Shown here: piece by piece, positions 46,255 to 54,603 of the stretch | Layout: each line of letters opens with the position of its first letter | How positions within the stretch are numbered: position 1 is the first letter of the stretch | Origin: Campylobacter sp. MG1 | GTDB lineage: Bacteria; Campylobacterota; Campylobacteria; Campylobacterales; Campylobacteraceae | Assembly: GCF_026616895.1 (NCBI RefSeq) | Contig: NZ_JANYME010000005.1 | Coordinates: 1 to 64,000 of the forward strand | Direction of reading: 5' to 3' | DNA length: 64,000 nt | The notes under the pieces: model-generated | Databases searched by the model: none | What the model saw: only the letters and a program-made list of their open reading frames with translations | What the model was told of the DNA's origin: nothing | Translations under genes and position numbers: made by a program

Positions 46255-46260
46255 TATAAT
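46255..46260 (+). promoter_or_regulatory. -10 box of the NCS1 transporter gene
   Basis: TATAAT 44 bases before the ATG at 46304. Indicates that the transporter starts its own transcript rather than continuing the respiratory cluster. Confidence 0.45.
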
Positions 46261-46303
46261 ATTATTCATAAAAGCTTATAATAAACAAAAAAAAGGAGTT
46301 GAT

Positions 46304-47752
46304 ATGAATTTTCAAAACAACATTAATGGCTTAATAGATTTAAGTGAAAAAGGCGTTAGCAAAATTAATGAATATCCTAATACATATTCTAATTCTACAA
46401 AACCCATAAAAGTAAGTGAAAGAGATTGGAGCACTTGGAGTGTAGGAAGTCTTTGGATAGGCATAATGGTATCAATTGCTGTTTATATGTTAGCAAGTGG
46501 GCTAATCGTATCTGGAATGAGTTGGTATCAAGCATTAATTACAATTGTTTTAGGACATACTTTAGTAATGATTCCAGCAGTTATTACAGGACATTTTGGA
46601 ACAAAATATGGCTTAACATTTCCTATGATGTCAAAAATAGTTTTTGGTATTCGTGGTAGCCTTATACCTACTATTATTAGAGCATTTTTAGGTTGTTTTT
46701 GGTTTGGCATACAATCATGGATAGGTGGTCAAGCTGTAAATGCTATAATAGCAGCTATATTTTCAGGCTGGAATGACTTAGGCTTTAGTGGATTTTTTAT
46801 TTCGTTTTTAATATTTTGGGCTATAAATTTATATATAGCTGCATCAGGCTCAACAGCTATTAAAAAATTAGAAGAATATAGCGCTCCTGCTTTAATAATT
46901 CTAAGTTTTATAGTAATTATTTGGGCTTTAAATCTTGCTGATTACAGCATAATTACTATTTTAAACCAACCTGTAGTGCAAGGTAATGGGGATAATTTTT
47001 GGCTTGTATTTTTCCCTGCACTTTCTGCTATGATTGCTTTTGATGGAACAATAGCTTTAAATATGCCTGATTATACAAGACACTGTGTAAATCAAAAATC
47101 ACAATTTATAGGACAACTATTAGGTGCTCCAATAATGACTGCATTTATCGTATTTGTAGGTATTTGTGGCACTTCAGCTTCATATATGCAATTTGGTGAA
47201 GCCATTTGGGAACCTGCGATTTTAGTTTCTAAATTTGAAAATCCTTTTGTGGTTATATTTTTCTCTATTTTTATAATTTTAGCTACTATTACAACAAATG
47301 TAGCGGCTAATTTAGTCCCACCATCATTAGTATTTTCAACAATTTTTTCAAAAAAATTAGATTATAAAAAAGCTGTTATTTTAGCTGCAACTTTAGCATT
47401 GCTAACTCAACCTTGGAAAAGTTTAGAAGATCCAAATGGCTTGATTTTCAATGTTTGTGCGATTTTAGGAAGCTTACTTGGTCCTATTACTGGACTTTAT
47501 ATTACTTCATATTTATTTGAGCATAAAACTAAAATTGATTTAGTGGATTTATATAGACTAGAAGGTGGAATTTATGAATATTTTAAAGGTGTAAATATCC
47601 CTGCTGTAATAATTTTTGTAATATCTACCTTTATAGTTATATTAAGCAAATTTGTGCCTAGTTTAAAATTTATTTTTGATAATTCTTATGTAATAGGAGC
47701 TTTAGGAACTGGAATAATATATTATATTTACCTAAAAATATCAAGAAAATAA
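46304..47752 (+). CDS. NCS1-family nucleobase/hydantoin-type transporter
   Basis: 482 residues from ATG 46304 (AAAGGAG upstream; a frame from 46244 is rejected). Twelve membrane segments. RDWSTWSVGSLWIGIMVSI and GMSWYQALITIVLGHTLVMIPAVITGHFGTKYGLTFPMMSKIVFG are typical of NCS1 symporters for cytosine, purines, allantoin or hydantoins, and FWFGIQSWIGGQAV carries the conserved Trp/Gln substrate site. The exact nucleobase cannot be read from sequence. Confidence 0.88.
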   Translation: MNFQNNINGLIDLSEKGVSKINEYPNTYSNSTKPIKVSERDWSTWSVGSLWIGIMVSIAVYMLASGLIVSGMSWYQALITIVLGHTLVMIPAVITGHFGTKYGLTFPMMSKIVFGIRGSLIPTIIRAFLGCFWFGIQSWIGGQAVNAIIAAIFSGWNDLGFSGFFISFLIFWAINLYIAASGSTAIKKLEEYSAPALIILSFIVIIWALNLADYSIITILNQPVVQGNGDNFWLVFFPALSAMIAFDGTIALNMPDYTRHCVNQKSQFIGQLLGAPIMTAFIVFVGICGTSASYMQFGEAIWEPAILVSKFENPFVVIFFSIFIILATITTNVAANLVPPSLVFSTIFSKKLDYKKAVILAATLALLTQPWKSLEDPNGLIFNVCAILGSLLGPITGLYITSYLFEHKTKIDLVDLYRLEGGIYEYFKGVNIPAVIIFVISTFIVILSKFVPSLKFIFDNSYVIGALGTGIIYYIYLKISRK

Positions 47753-47804
47753 TATTTATATAAAAAAATATATTTTAAATTTATAAATATTAATAATATA
47801 AAAC

Positions 47805-47838
47805 TATCCTTTTATATAAAAAATTATATAAAAGGATA
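47805..47838 (+). promoter_or_regulatory. 15-bp perfect hairpin covering the SD of the metal-binding-protein gene
   Basis: TATCCTTTTATATAA (47805-47819) and its exact complement TTATATAAAAGGATA (47824-47838) with loop AAAA. The right arm contains AAAGGAT, the ribosome site of the ATG at 47843. In RNA this would mask the SD; in DNA it could be an operator dyad. Confidence 0.7.
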
Positions 47839-47842
47839 AATA

Positions 47843-48883
47843 ATGAAAAAATTTTGGCTACTAATCGCATTTATTATTAGCTTAAACGCTAAGGTTTATG
47901 AATTTATTGACCAAGCAAATAATCCTGTAAGCATTGTAGTCCCTGTTAAAAAAATGGTTGTTATGCAACATCATTCATTTGATATTTTAGCCCAGTTAAA
48001 AGCACTTGATTTAGTAGTTGCAACTGAAAAAAACATAGTAAAAGATTTAGGAGAATATATAAAAACAATTGTTAAAAACATTGATAATTTACCTAAAGTT
48101 GGAGATTTAGTAACTTATAATATTGAAGAAATTGCAAAATTAAAACCTGATATTGTAATAGCTGCATCTCAAGCAAATAAAGAGCAGTTAATTCAACTAA
48201 ATAATTTAGGTATAAAAACTGCTGTAATATCATTAAGAAGTGAAGGATTACAAAAAGAAGCTCAAAATCCTATTTTAAAAGATGCAAATAAAGCATATAC
48301 CGATGGACTTTACGAAGCTTTAGAAATTCTTAGCACTTTAAGTGGTAAAGAAAAAGTTGCAAAAGAAATAGCTGATTTTATAAAAGAAAGTAGATCTTAT
48401 GTAAAAAGTCATTTAAATGCTATTAAAGATGAAGATAGAATTAAAGTTTTTGTAGCAAATGAAGGTTATAAAACTTACGGAAATGATAAATATGTGGGCG
48501 TTCAATTGCTAAATGCAGGTGCAATAAATGTAGCAGCTAAATTAATTCAAGGCTACAAGCCATACACTTATGAAATGTTAGCTAGTCTTAATCCTGACGT
48601 TATAATAGTTCAAGATAGATATAAAAATGTTTATGATGAAATAAAGCAAAGTGCGCAATATAAAAACCTAAAAGCTTATAAAGATAATAAAATCATTCTA
48701 GCTCCATACTGGACTAAGCCTTGGGGAAATCCAAGCACTGATTCATTTGCTTTAGGAGAACTTTGGTTAGCTTATAAGTTTTATCCAAATTTAGTTAGCA
48801 AAGATTATGTTTTAAAAAGAGCTAAAGAATTTTATAAAAGATTTTATGGAATAGATTTTAATGAAAAAGATTTTGAATATTAA
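47843..48883 (+). CDS. ABC transporter substrate-binding protein, metal or metal-chelate type
   Basis: 346 residues with a signal peptide (KKFWLLIAFIISLNAK). Class III periplasmic binding fold (FecB/BtuF/MolA type): VVMQHHSFDILAQLKALDLVVA, VGDLVTYNIEEIAKLKPDIVIAA and the C-terminal YWTKPWGNPSTDSFALGELWLAYKFYP, a block I associate with MolA-like or metal-chelate binding proteins. The substrate could be iron, molybdate/tungstate, nickel or a corrinoid. Overlaps the permease gene by 23 bases. Confidence 0.8.
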   Translation: MKKFWLLIAFIISLNAKVYEFIDQANNPVSIVVPVKKMVVMQHHSFDILAQLKALDLVVATEKNIVKDLGEYIKTIVKNIDNLPKVGDLVTYNIEEIAKLKPDIVIAASQANKEQLIQLNNLGIKTAVISLRSEGLQKEAQNPILKDANKAYTDGLYEALEILSTLSGKEKVAKEIADFIKESRSYVKSHLNAIKDEDRIKVFVANEGYKTYGNDKYVGVQLLNAGAINVAAKLIQGYKPYTYEMLASLNPDVIIVQDRYKNVYDEIKQSAQYKNLKAYKDNKIILAPYWTKPWGNPSTDSFALGELWLAYKFYPNLVSKDYVLKRAKEFYKRFYGIDFNEKDFEY

Positions 48884-49820
48884 CGTTTTAAGTTTTTTAA
48901 CGCTTTTAATTTTAATATTTATATCACTTAATATTGGTAATTACAAAATTGATTATTCTAAATTAATCGATACAAGTAGCCTTGATTATTCTATTTTTGT
49001 TTTAAGAGCTATTAGAATTAGTGCTGCTATTTTAGTTGGAATTGCACTTAGCCTTAGTGGGGCTATTTTTCAAGCTTTATTTAAAAACACCCTTGCAAGT
49101 CCTTATACACTAGGGCTTTCAAGTGGTGCTGGTTTTGGTGCAAGTATAGCGATTTTATTAGGATTAAGTAGCTTTTTTATAAGTTTTATTTCTATTATTT
49201 TTGCCTTAATTAGCGTTCTTGCGAGTTTATTTTTAGCTAAAAATAATCATAATTCTTTAATTTTAGCTGGAGTTTTGGTATCTGCATTTTTTCAATCTTT
49301 AATAGCACTTTTAAAATTTTTAGCTGACCCATTTGAAAAATTACCACAAATTGTATTTTGGCTACTTGGCACTTTAAGTGGAGTAAGTTTAGAAAAAATA
49401 ATTTATATTTTGCCATTTTATTTAATAAGCCTTTTTATTTTATTACTTTATAAAAATAGATTAAATGTCTTATCACTTGATGATACTCTAGCTGCTAGTT
49501 TTGGAGTTAATGCTAGATTTGATAGGATTATTCTTATAGTTTTTTGTGCGATTTTATGTGCAATAAGTGTTAGTTTAAGTGGAATTATTGCTTGGGTTGG
49601 TGTCATTTTGCCTCAGGTTGCAAGAATGCTTGTGGGAAGTAATTTTAATAGATTAATGCCTTTAAGCATTAGTTTTGGTGCTATTTATCTAATAATAATT
49701 GATAATTTTGCAAGAAGTCTAAGTGCAAGTGAAATTCCACTCGGAGTTCTTAGCTCAATCATAGCTTTACCTTTAATTTTTGTTTTATTTTATAGAAAGG
49801 ATTTTTATGCTAGAAGTTAA
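48861..49820 (+). CDS. FecCD-family ABC permease
   Basis: 319 residues with about nine to ten membrane segments. LRAIRISAAILVGIALSLSGAIFQALFKNTLASPYTLGLSSGAGFGASI is the canonical FecCD/BtuC block and LSGIIAWVGVILPQVARMLVGSNFNRLMPLS contains the coupling helix. Translationally coupled to the binding protein and the ATPase (14-base overlap). Confidence 0.92.
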   Translation: MKKILNINVLSFLTLLILIFISLNIGNYKIDYSKLIDTSSLDYSIFVLRAIRISAAILVGIALSLSGAIFQALFKNTLASPYTLGLSSGAGFGASIAILLGLSSFFISFISIIFALISVLASLFLAKNNHNSLILAGVLVSAFFQSLIALLKFLADPFEKLPQIVFWLLGTLSGVSLEKIIYILPFYLISLFILLLYKNRLNVLSLDDTLAASFGVNARFDRIILIVFCAILCAISVSLSGIIAWVGVILPQVARMLVGSNFNRLMPLSISFGAIYLIIIDNFARSLSASEIPLGVLSSIIALPLIFVLFYRKDFYARS

Positions 49821-50541
49821 AAATTTAAGCTATAAAATAAAAGATAAAATTATTTTAGATGATATTAGTTTTAAGCTTGATAATAAAATTAATATTTTAT
49901 TAGGCTTAAACGGAGCTGGTAAAAGCACGCTTTTTAAGTGCATTATGCAACAATTAGCGTACTTAGGATTAATAGAATTTAACTCCTTAAATTTAAAAGA
50001 TTTAAGTATTAAAGAAAGAGCAAGCAAAATCGCATTTATCCCACAAAATACTTCAATTTATTTTGATTTTAGCGTTAAAGAAATCATTAGTTTTTTTGCA
50101 TTTGCTGAAGGAAAATATTTTCATAAAAATACTAAATCTGATGATTTAGTAGTAGAGCAAATTGCTAGTATGCTAAATATAACACACTTATTAAACAAAC
50201 CTTTTAATGCAATTTCAGGTGGAGAGCAAAAAATAAGTTTAATCGCAAGTGCTTTAGCAAAAGATTGCGAAATTTTAATTTTTGATGAGCCTATGGCATT
50301 TTTAGATTTATCAAAAGAATATTTGCTTTTAGAAATATTTAAAAAGCTTGATAAATGTATATTTTTTAGCACTCATAATCCATTCAATACAATAGATTTT
50401 AATACTATAATTTTACATGATAGAAAAATATTAAAAAGTGGTAAAAATATTTTAAATGATGAATTATTACAAGAAATTTATAATTTAAATATAGGCTTAG
50501 ATAAATTCAATAATCACAAAAAACATTTTATGAATTTATAA
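49807..50541 (+). CDS. FecE/BtuD-type ABC ATPase
   Basis: 244 residues from ATG 49807 (AAAGGA upstream). Walker A GLNGAGKST, signature ISGGEQKISLIASALAKD, Walker B ILIFDEPMAFLD and switch His in FFSTHNPFNT. The D-loop after Walker B reads MAFLDLSKE. Completes the importer with the two preceding genes. Confidence 0.9.
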   Translation: MLEVKNLSYKIKDKIILDDISFKLDNKINILLGLNGAGKSTLFKCIMQQLAYLGLIEFNSLNLKDLSIKERASKIAFIPQNTSIYFDFSVKEIISFFAFAEGKYFHKNTKSDDLVVEQIASMLNITHLLNKPFNAISGGEQKISLIASALAKDCEILIFDEPMAFLDLSKEYLLLEIFKKLDKCIFFSTHNPFNTIDFNTIILHDRKILKSGKNILNDELLQEIYNLNIGLDKFNNHKKHFMNL

Positions 50542-50965
50542 TGATAAAGAATTTATTATCAATTATATATAAAATATAATACTTTCTAACAAATAAATTT
50601 AAGTCACTCTAAGTGTAAATATAGCTTTATAGTACTAAATTGATATTATATTTAAATTTTATTAAATTATTATAATATTTTTTAAAGATTAATTAAAACT
50701 AACTATCACATTTTGTAATTTAAAATATTTTATTAAAATATAAAAATAATAAATTATATTTTAACTTATTAATTAATATTTGTTCTTTTTTATTTTTACT
50801 CTCAAGTATTTTTTATACAATCGCAAATGTTCCTAGATAATTAGAAAATTTAAATATTTAATAATAATTATTAATAAATATTTATATTATAGAAATAAAA
50901 CATCATATTTAAGGGACTTAAACGGATTTTATATAAATAAAGATAAAAAAGGAAAAAATAACAAG
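50542..50965. other. 424-base AT-rich gap between the ABC importer and the tRNA cluster
   Basis: No ORF or RNA gene recognised. A near-perfect A/T-only palindrome (TTAATAATAATTATTAA near 50860) is present but expected by chance at this base composition. The last part should include the 3' flank of tRNA-Arg. Confidence 0.5.
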
Positions 50966-51041
50966 TGGTACGCTAGGTAGGAGTCGAACCCACAACCTAC
51001 AGATCCGAAGTCTGTTGCTCTATCCATTGAGCTACTAACGC
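50966..51041 (-). tRNA. tRNA-Arg (anticodon TCG)
   Basis: Full cloverleaf on the minus strand: acceptor GCGTTAG with CTAGCGT, D-loop AGCTCAATGGATAGAGC, anticodon loop CTTCGGA closed by ACAGA/TCTGT, T-arm GTGGGTTCGACTCC, and encoded CCA. Confidence 0.93.
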
Positions 51042-51070
51042 AACAAAACTAAAATATGATTTATTAAAAG

Positions 51071-51148
51071 TGGGGTGAGTGATGGGAATCGAACCCACGA
51101 CCCTCAGGACCACAATCTGATGCTCTAACCGACTGAGCTACACTCACC
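51071..51148 (-). tRNA. tRNA-His (anticodon GTG)
   Basis: Minus strand. Acceptor GTGAGTG with an extra 5' G opposite discriminator C, as required for tRNA-His; anticodon loop TTGTGGT; T-arm GTGGGTTCGATTCCC; encoded CCA. Confidence 0.93.
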
Positions 51149-51171
51149 ATAAATTGAAAATATTAAAGAAG

Positions 51172-51249
51172 TGGTCGGGGCGAAAGGATTCGAACCTTCG
51201 GCCCCTTGGTCCCAAACCAAGTGCGCTAACCAGACTGCGCTACGCCCCG
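51172..51249 (-). tRNA. tRNA-Pro (anticodon TGG)
   Basis: Minus strand. Acceptor CGGGGCG/CGCCCCG, anticodon arm CTTGG-TTTGGGA-CCAAG, T-arm with GGTTCGAATCC, encoded CCA. Confidence 0.94.
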
Positions 51250-51346
51250 ACTAACAAATAAGAAAGATTGCATTATATATTAATTTTTTAAAAAAGTCAA
51301 GAAAAAAAATAATTTATTTGTAAAAATTTGTTAGAATTATAAAATA

Positions 51347-51421
51347 GACCTCGTAACTCAGTGGTAGAGTGTTACCTTGACATGGTAAAAGCCGTTGGTT
51401 CAAGTCCAATCGAGGTCACCA
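51347..51421 (+). tRNA. tRNA-Val (anticodon GAC)
   Basis: Plus strand, divergent from the other three. Acceptor GACCTCG/CGAGGTC, anticodon arm TTACC-TTGACAT-GGTAA, T-arm with GGTTCAAGTCC, encoded CCA, followed by a T-rich run that may terminate it. Confidence 0.93.
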
Positions 51422-51620
51422 CTATACTTTTTTTATTTTAGTTTATTTATTTTTATAAAATATAATTAAAACAACATAAAATAGGCATTTTGTATAACTT
51501 TTTTATATTTATGTTTTTGATTTTATATACTTGTTTAATATTGTTATATTTTTAGTAACAATTTTGGTAAAACTTATAAAAGTTTTAATAAAATAACTTT
51601 TATAAATTTAAATATTAAAA

Positions 51621-51650
51621 AAATAACTACTATTTAATTAGTAGTTATTT
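51621..51650 (-). terminator. Terminator of the YuiF/NhaC-like transporter gene
   Basis: Perfect 12-bp stem AAATAACTACTA / TAGTAGTTATTT with a 6-base loop; on the minus strand it is followed by a run of T. A second 11-bp AT-only stem (51574-51605) lies beyond it. Confidence 0.7.
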
Positions 51651-51675
51651 AAAAAATTAATTTACCTAAGATAAA

Positions 51676-52986
51676 TCAAAGATAATAAGATATTAAAGCA
51701 CCACCTATTATCAAAGGTATATTGTAGAATATAAATGTAGGTATGCAAACATCTTTTATGTGATCACTTTGATTGTCAGCATTAAGCCCTACTGTAACAC
51801 CTAAAGTAGCTTCACTTGCAGGAGAGCCAGTATCTCCAACCGCACCAGCACAAGCAATTATAAAAATAATACTTTCAGCACTAAATCCAAGCTCAGTACA
51901 AATTGGCACAAACAATGTTGCAATAATAGGAACTGTTCCAAATGAACTTCCGATTCCAAGAGTAATTAATAAACCTATACACATCATACCAAATGCAATT
52001 AATAATTTATTAGTAGTAATACTTAACGTAAATTCAACGATTTGCTCAATCGCACCAGTGCTTTTTAAAACAGCTCCAAAACCACAAGCAATAAGCATAA
52101 TAAATGCAACATAACCCATTAAAGAAAAGCCGCCTAAAAAAACTTCATCGATTTTTTTATACTCAATTCCACCACTTACACATATAAATAAAAATCCAAG
52201 TAAAGCCGAAAGTGGTAAAGAACCTACAAAAATTTGAACAGCTAAAGTAATTAATAATCCTATACCAACGCTAATTTCTTTTTTGCCGAAAGTTATATTA
52301 TCTAAATTTTGATATTTTACTTCTAATTCTTGGTATTCTCTAGGTTTTCTAAAATATATAAATGACGCTATAAGACCAAAAACCATTATAAAAAACATAA
52401 GCCAAACAACTCCAGCAACATCGCCTTGTGTAACTTTAACACCATTGCTATTTAATGACTGAGCGATAATATCTTGGAATATCAAACCAAAACCAACAGG
52501 CAAAGTCATATAAGGAGTTGTTAAACCGAATGTAACAGCACACGCAACTGCTCTTCTATCAATTTTAAGCTTATTAAATAAACTTAGCATTGGTGGTATT
52601 AAAATCGGAATAAATGCTATGTGAATAGGGATTATATTTTGAGAAAAACAAGAAATGAATGCTAAAGAAGCTAACAATAACATTCTTTTATCAGACATTT
52701 TTTTACTAATGAAATTTACTAAAAAAGCAGTTAAATTTGTTCTTGATACTGCTATAGCTAAAGCACCTACTAAAACATAACTAAGTGAGGTTTGTAAATT
52801 TCCACTCATACCATCTATGAAAGTATTCATAATATTTTTTAAAACAACTAAAAAATTATCATCAAAACTAACGCTTAAAAGTCCGGCTATTAAACCAGAA
52901 ACTAAAATGGCTAAAAAGACATTAAACCTCAAAACACATAATGCAAGCATTATAATAACGCTTATTAAAACAGGATTTGTTAACAT
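51676..52986 (-). CDS. Na+/H+ antiporter-family transporter (NhaC/YuiF-like)
   Basis: 436 residues, 11-12 membrane segments, of the Na_H_antiporter superfamily. SYVLVGALAIAVSRTNLTAFLV, AFISCFSQNIIPIHIAFIPILIPPML, TTPYMTLPVGFGLIFQ and GSSFGTVPIIATLFVPI are hallmarks. Some members (Bacillus YuiF) have been proposed as histidine transporters because their genes carry His-specific T-boxes; that is from memory. A leader ORF ending in HHALGH precedes this gene, supporting histidine as substrate. SD AAAGGAAG. Confidence 0.82.
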   Translation of the reverse strand: MLTNPVLISVIIMLALCVLRFNVFLAILVSGLIAGLLSVSFDDNFLVVLKNIMNTFIDGMSGNLQTSLSYVLVGALAIAVSRTNLTAFLVNFISKKMSDKRMLLLASLAFISCFSQNIIPIHIAFIPILIPPMLSLFNKLKIDRRAVACAVTFGLTTPYMTLPVGFGLIFQDIIAQSLNSNGVKVTQGDVAGVVWLMFFIMVFGLIASFIYFRKPREYQELEVKYQNLDNITFGKKEISVGIGLLITLAVQIFVGSLPLSALLGFLFICVSGGIEYKKIDEVFLGGFSLMGYVAFIMLIACGFGAVLKSTGAIEQIVEFTLSITTNKLLIAFGMMCIGLLITLGIGSSFGTVPIIATLFVPICTELGFSAESIIFIIACAGAVGDTGSPASEATLGVTVGLNADNQSDHIKDVCIPTFIFYNIPLIIGGALISYYL

Positions 52987-53067
52987 AAAACTTCCTTTAA
53001 AAAATAATAAAAACTAAAAAACTAAAAACGGAACAAAAATAATAATTATAAAAATGTTATGTGGGAA

Positions 53068-53136
53068 TTAATGCCCTAGGGCATGATGAGAATAGAAGCT
53101 TATACAAGATAATTTTTTACTAACAAAAACATACAT
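53068..53136 (-). CDS. Candidate histidine leader peptide (22 aa)
   Basis: Minus strand, ATG 53136 with a strong SD (AAAAGGAGTTTATAATG), 22 codons, TAA at 53068-53070. The product is MYVFVSKKLSCISFYSHHALGH: three His in the last six codons. The His codons lie in the palindrome ATGCCCTAGGGCAT (53071-53084), and GGG of that element could alternatively pair with a downstream CCC (GGGCATTAATTCCC). The transporter gene starts 82 bases later after U-rich RNA. The arrangement fits ribosome-mediated attenuation. Confidence 0.5.
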   Translation of the reverse strand: MYVFVSKKLSCISFYSHHALGH

Positions 53137-53164
53137 TATAAACTCCTTTTAAAATATTTGTTGC

Positions 53165-53170
53165 ATTCTA
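53165..53170 (-). promoter_or_regulatory. -10-like box upstream of the leader peptide
   Basis: TAGAAT on the minus strand in GTTTAGAATGC, about 29 bases before the leader ATG, placing transcription start near 53158. Confidence 0.4.
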
Positions 53171-53263
53171 AACAAAATATTATTAAATTTAACTTAAAAT
53201 ACAAAAAAATTATCAGCTTAATGTAAAATAACACTAAGTATAAATTAAACAAGGAGAATTTTA

Positions 53264-53983
53264 ATGAAAAAAATATTGTTTAGCATATTTTATTGCTCTA
53301 TATTATTTGGAAACGAAGCACAAATAGCATTAGAATATGCTATTTTAGAAGAGATGTTTAATAATCTTAATTCTTGTAGTAATAACAACTTTCAATCATG
53401 TGATAAAATTTCAAAGATGCCACAAATAATTCATAATAATGAAGCAAAAGAATATATAAATAAAAGATGTAATGAAAAAAATATGGCAGCATGTTACACA
53501 ATTTCAACAATTACAAACGATTTTAATACTAAATATAACTCATTAAGACTAGCTTGTCAAAATCAATTTGAACTAGCTTGTACTTATCTTGTTAGTCAGT
53601 TTGAAAATAACTCAAATAAAGCCTTAAAAATATTAAAACAACAATGTGATGATGAAAAAAATATGAACTCTTGTATAATAACAGCTTTATATTACAAAGG
53701 ATTCTTAGATAAAGAAAATGCCCTAAAATACTCTAAATTAGCTTGTGATAATAATTTTTATAATTCTTGCTTAATTCAATCTGAATTACTAATAAGTATG
53801 AATGAAAAACAAAAATCGTATAATATTTTAGAAAATACTTGTTATAAAAATTATGAACCAGCTTGTTTTGAAGCTGCTAATATAAATTTTAAAAATGGTA
53901 ACTTTAAAATAAGTAAAAAATTTCTAGAACATTCTTGTATGTTAGGTAATGAATTATCATGTAGTAAAATAAATGGACTATAG
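53264..53983 (+). CDS. Secreted Cys-rich Sel1/Hcp-like repeat protein
   Basis: 239 residues with a signal peptide (KKILFSIFYCSILFGN). The rest consists of about six helical repeats of 33-37 residues in which paired Cys recur seven or eight residues apart (ACQNQFELAC, ACDNNFYNSC, TCYKNYEPAC, SCMLGNELSC), the pattern of Helicobacter cysteine-rich proteins, where each pair forms a disulfide. The Sel1 consensus Gly/Ala positions are degenerate. Periplasmic or secreted; function unknown. Monocistronic with SD AAGGAG. Confidence 0.75.
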   Translation: MKKILFSIFYCSILFGNEAQIALEYAILEEMFNNLNSCSNNNFQSCDKISKMPQIIHNNEAKEYINKRCNEKNMAACYTISTITNDFNTKYNSLRLACQNQFELACTYLVSQFENNSNKALKILKQQCDDEKNMNSCIITALYYKGFLDKENALKYSKLACDNNFYNSCLIQSELLISMNEKQKSYNILENTCYKNYEPACFEAANINFKNGNFKISKKFLEHSCMLGNELSCSKINGL

Positions 53984-54002
53984 TAAGCATATGCTTACTA
54001 TA
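53979..54002. terminator. 24-bp perfect palindrome between convergent genes
   Basis: TATAGTAAGCAT followed by its exact reverse complement. It overlaps the stop codon of the Hcp-like gene and precedes the tpx stop, serving as a shared terminator. Confidence 0.65.
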
Positions 54003-54006
54003 AAAT

Positions 54007-54483
54007 TTATGCTAACGCTTTAGCAAGTGCATCAAAATTAGGTAATTCTGTAATTTCAGAACATATTTCAGTATAAACTATCTTACCATTTTTTTGAACA
54101 AATACAGCACGAGTTGTAAGACCTTCTAATGCACCTTCAGAAATTTTGCAACCATAATTTTTTGTAAATTCACCATATCTAAAATCACTAACAGGTATAA
54201 TATTGCTTAATCCTTCAAGTTCACAAAATCTACCCATAGCAAAAGGTAAATCTAAACTAACAACATAAACGGGTAAGCCTAATGTATTAGCTTTAGCATT
54301 AAACTCTCTAGCTTCTTTAGCACAAACACCAGTATCTAAACTAGGAACGCTAACTATAATTGCATCTTTATTTAAATTTACAACACTTAAATCTTTACCA
54401 ACTACTCTTGTATCTTTCACAGCATCGTTAACACCAATAGCATTAGTAACTTCAACTGGGCTACCTTTAAAATTTACTTTCAT
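54007..54483 (-). CDS. tpx: Thiol peroxidase (Tpx)
   Basis: 158 residues, a little shorter than the usual 165. Peroxidatic Cys is in VPSLDTGVCAKEAREF and the resolving Cys in GRFCELEGL; the Arg of the active site is in SDFRYGEFTKNYG. An atypical 2-Cys peroxiredoxin that reduces H2O2 and alkyl hydroperoxides with thioredoxin. SD AAGGAG. Confidence 0.94.
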   Translation of the reverse strand: MKVNFKGSPVEVTNAIGVNDAVKDTRVVGKDLSVVNLNKDAIIVSVPSLDTGVCAKEAREFNAKANTLGLPVYVVSLDLPFAMGRFCELEGLSNIIPVSDFRYGEFTKNYGCKISEGALEGLTTRAVFVQKNGKIVYTEICSEITELPNFDALAKALA

Positions 54484-54573
54484 CTTATCTCCTTATTTAA
54501 ATTAAGACAAAATTATTCCTAATAAAGGTTTCTAAACAATTACAATTTAAATTTATATGGATAAAAATAATAA

Positions 54574-54597
54574 ATATGGCTTCAAGCGAAGCCATAT
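54574..54597 (-). terminator. Terminator of the cadF-like/ribosomal protein transcript
   Basis: 10-bp stem ATATGGCTTC / GAAGCCATAT with loop AAGC just after the cadF-like stop, followed on the minus strand by a T-rich stretch. Confidence 0.75.
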
Positions 54598-54603
54598 AAA
54601 AAA

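Noticed and set aside
50850-50880. A/T-only palindrome TTAATAATAATTATTAA as a Fur box
   Set aside because: At more than 85 percent A+T such palindromes arise by chance, and no start codon lies close enough.
50966-51421. tRNA cluster as an integration site of a mobile element
   Set aside because: No integrase, phage gene or duplicated tRNA 3' end is visible on either side.
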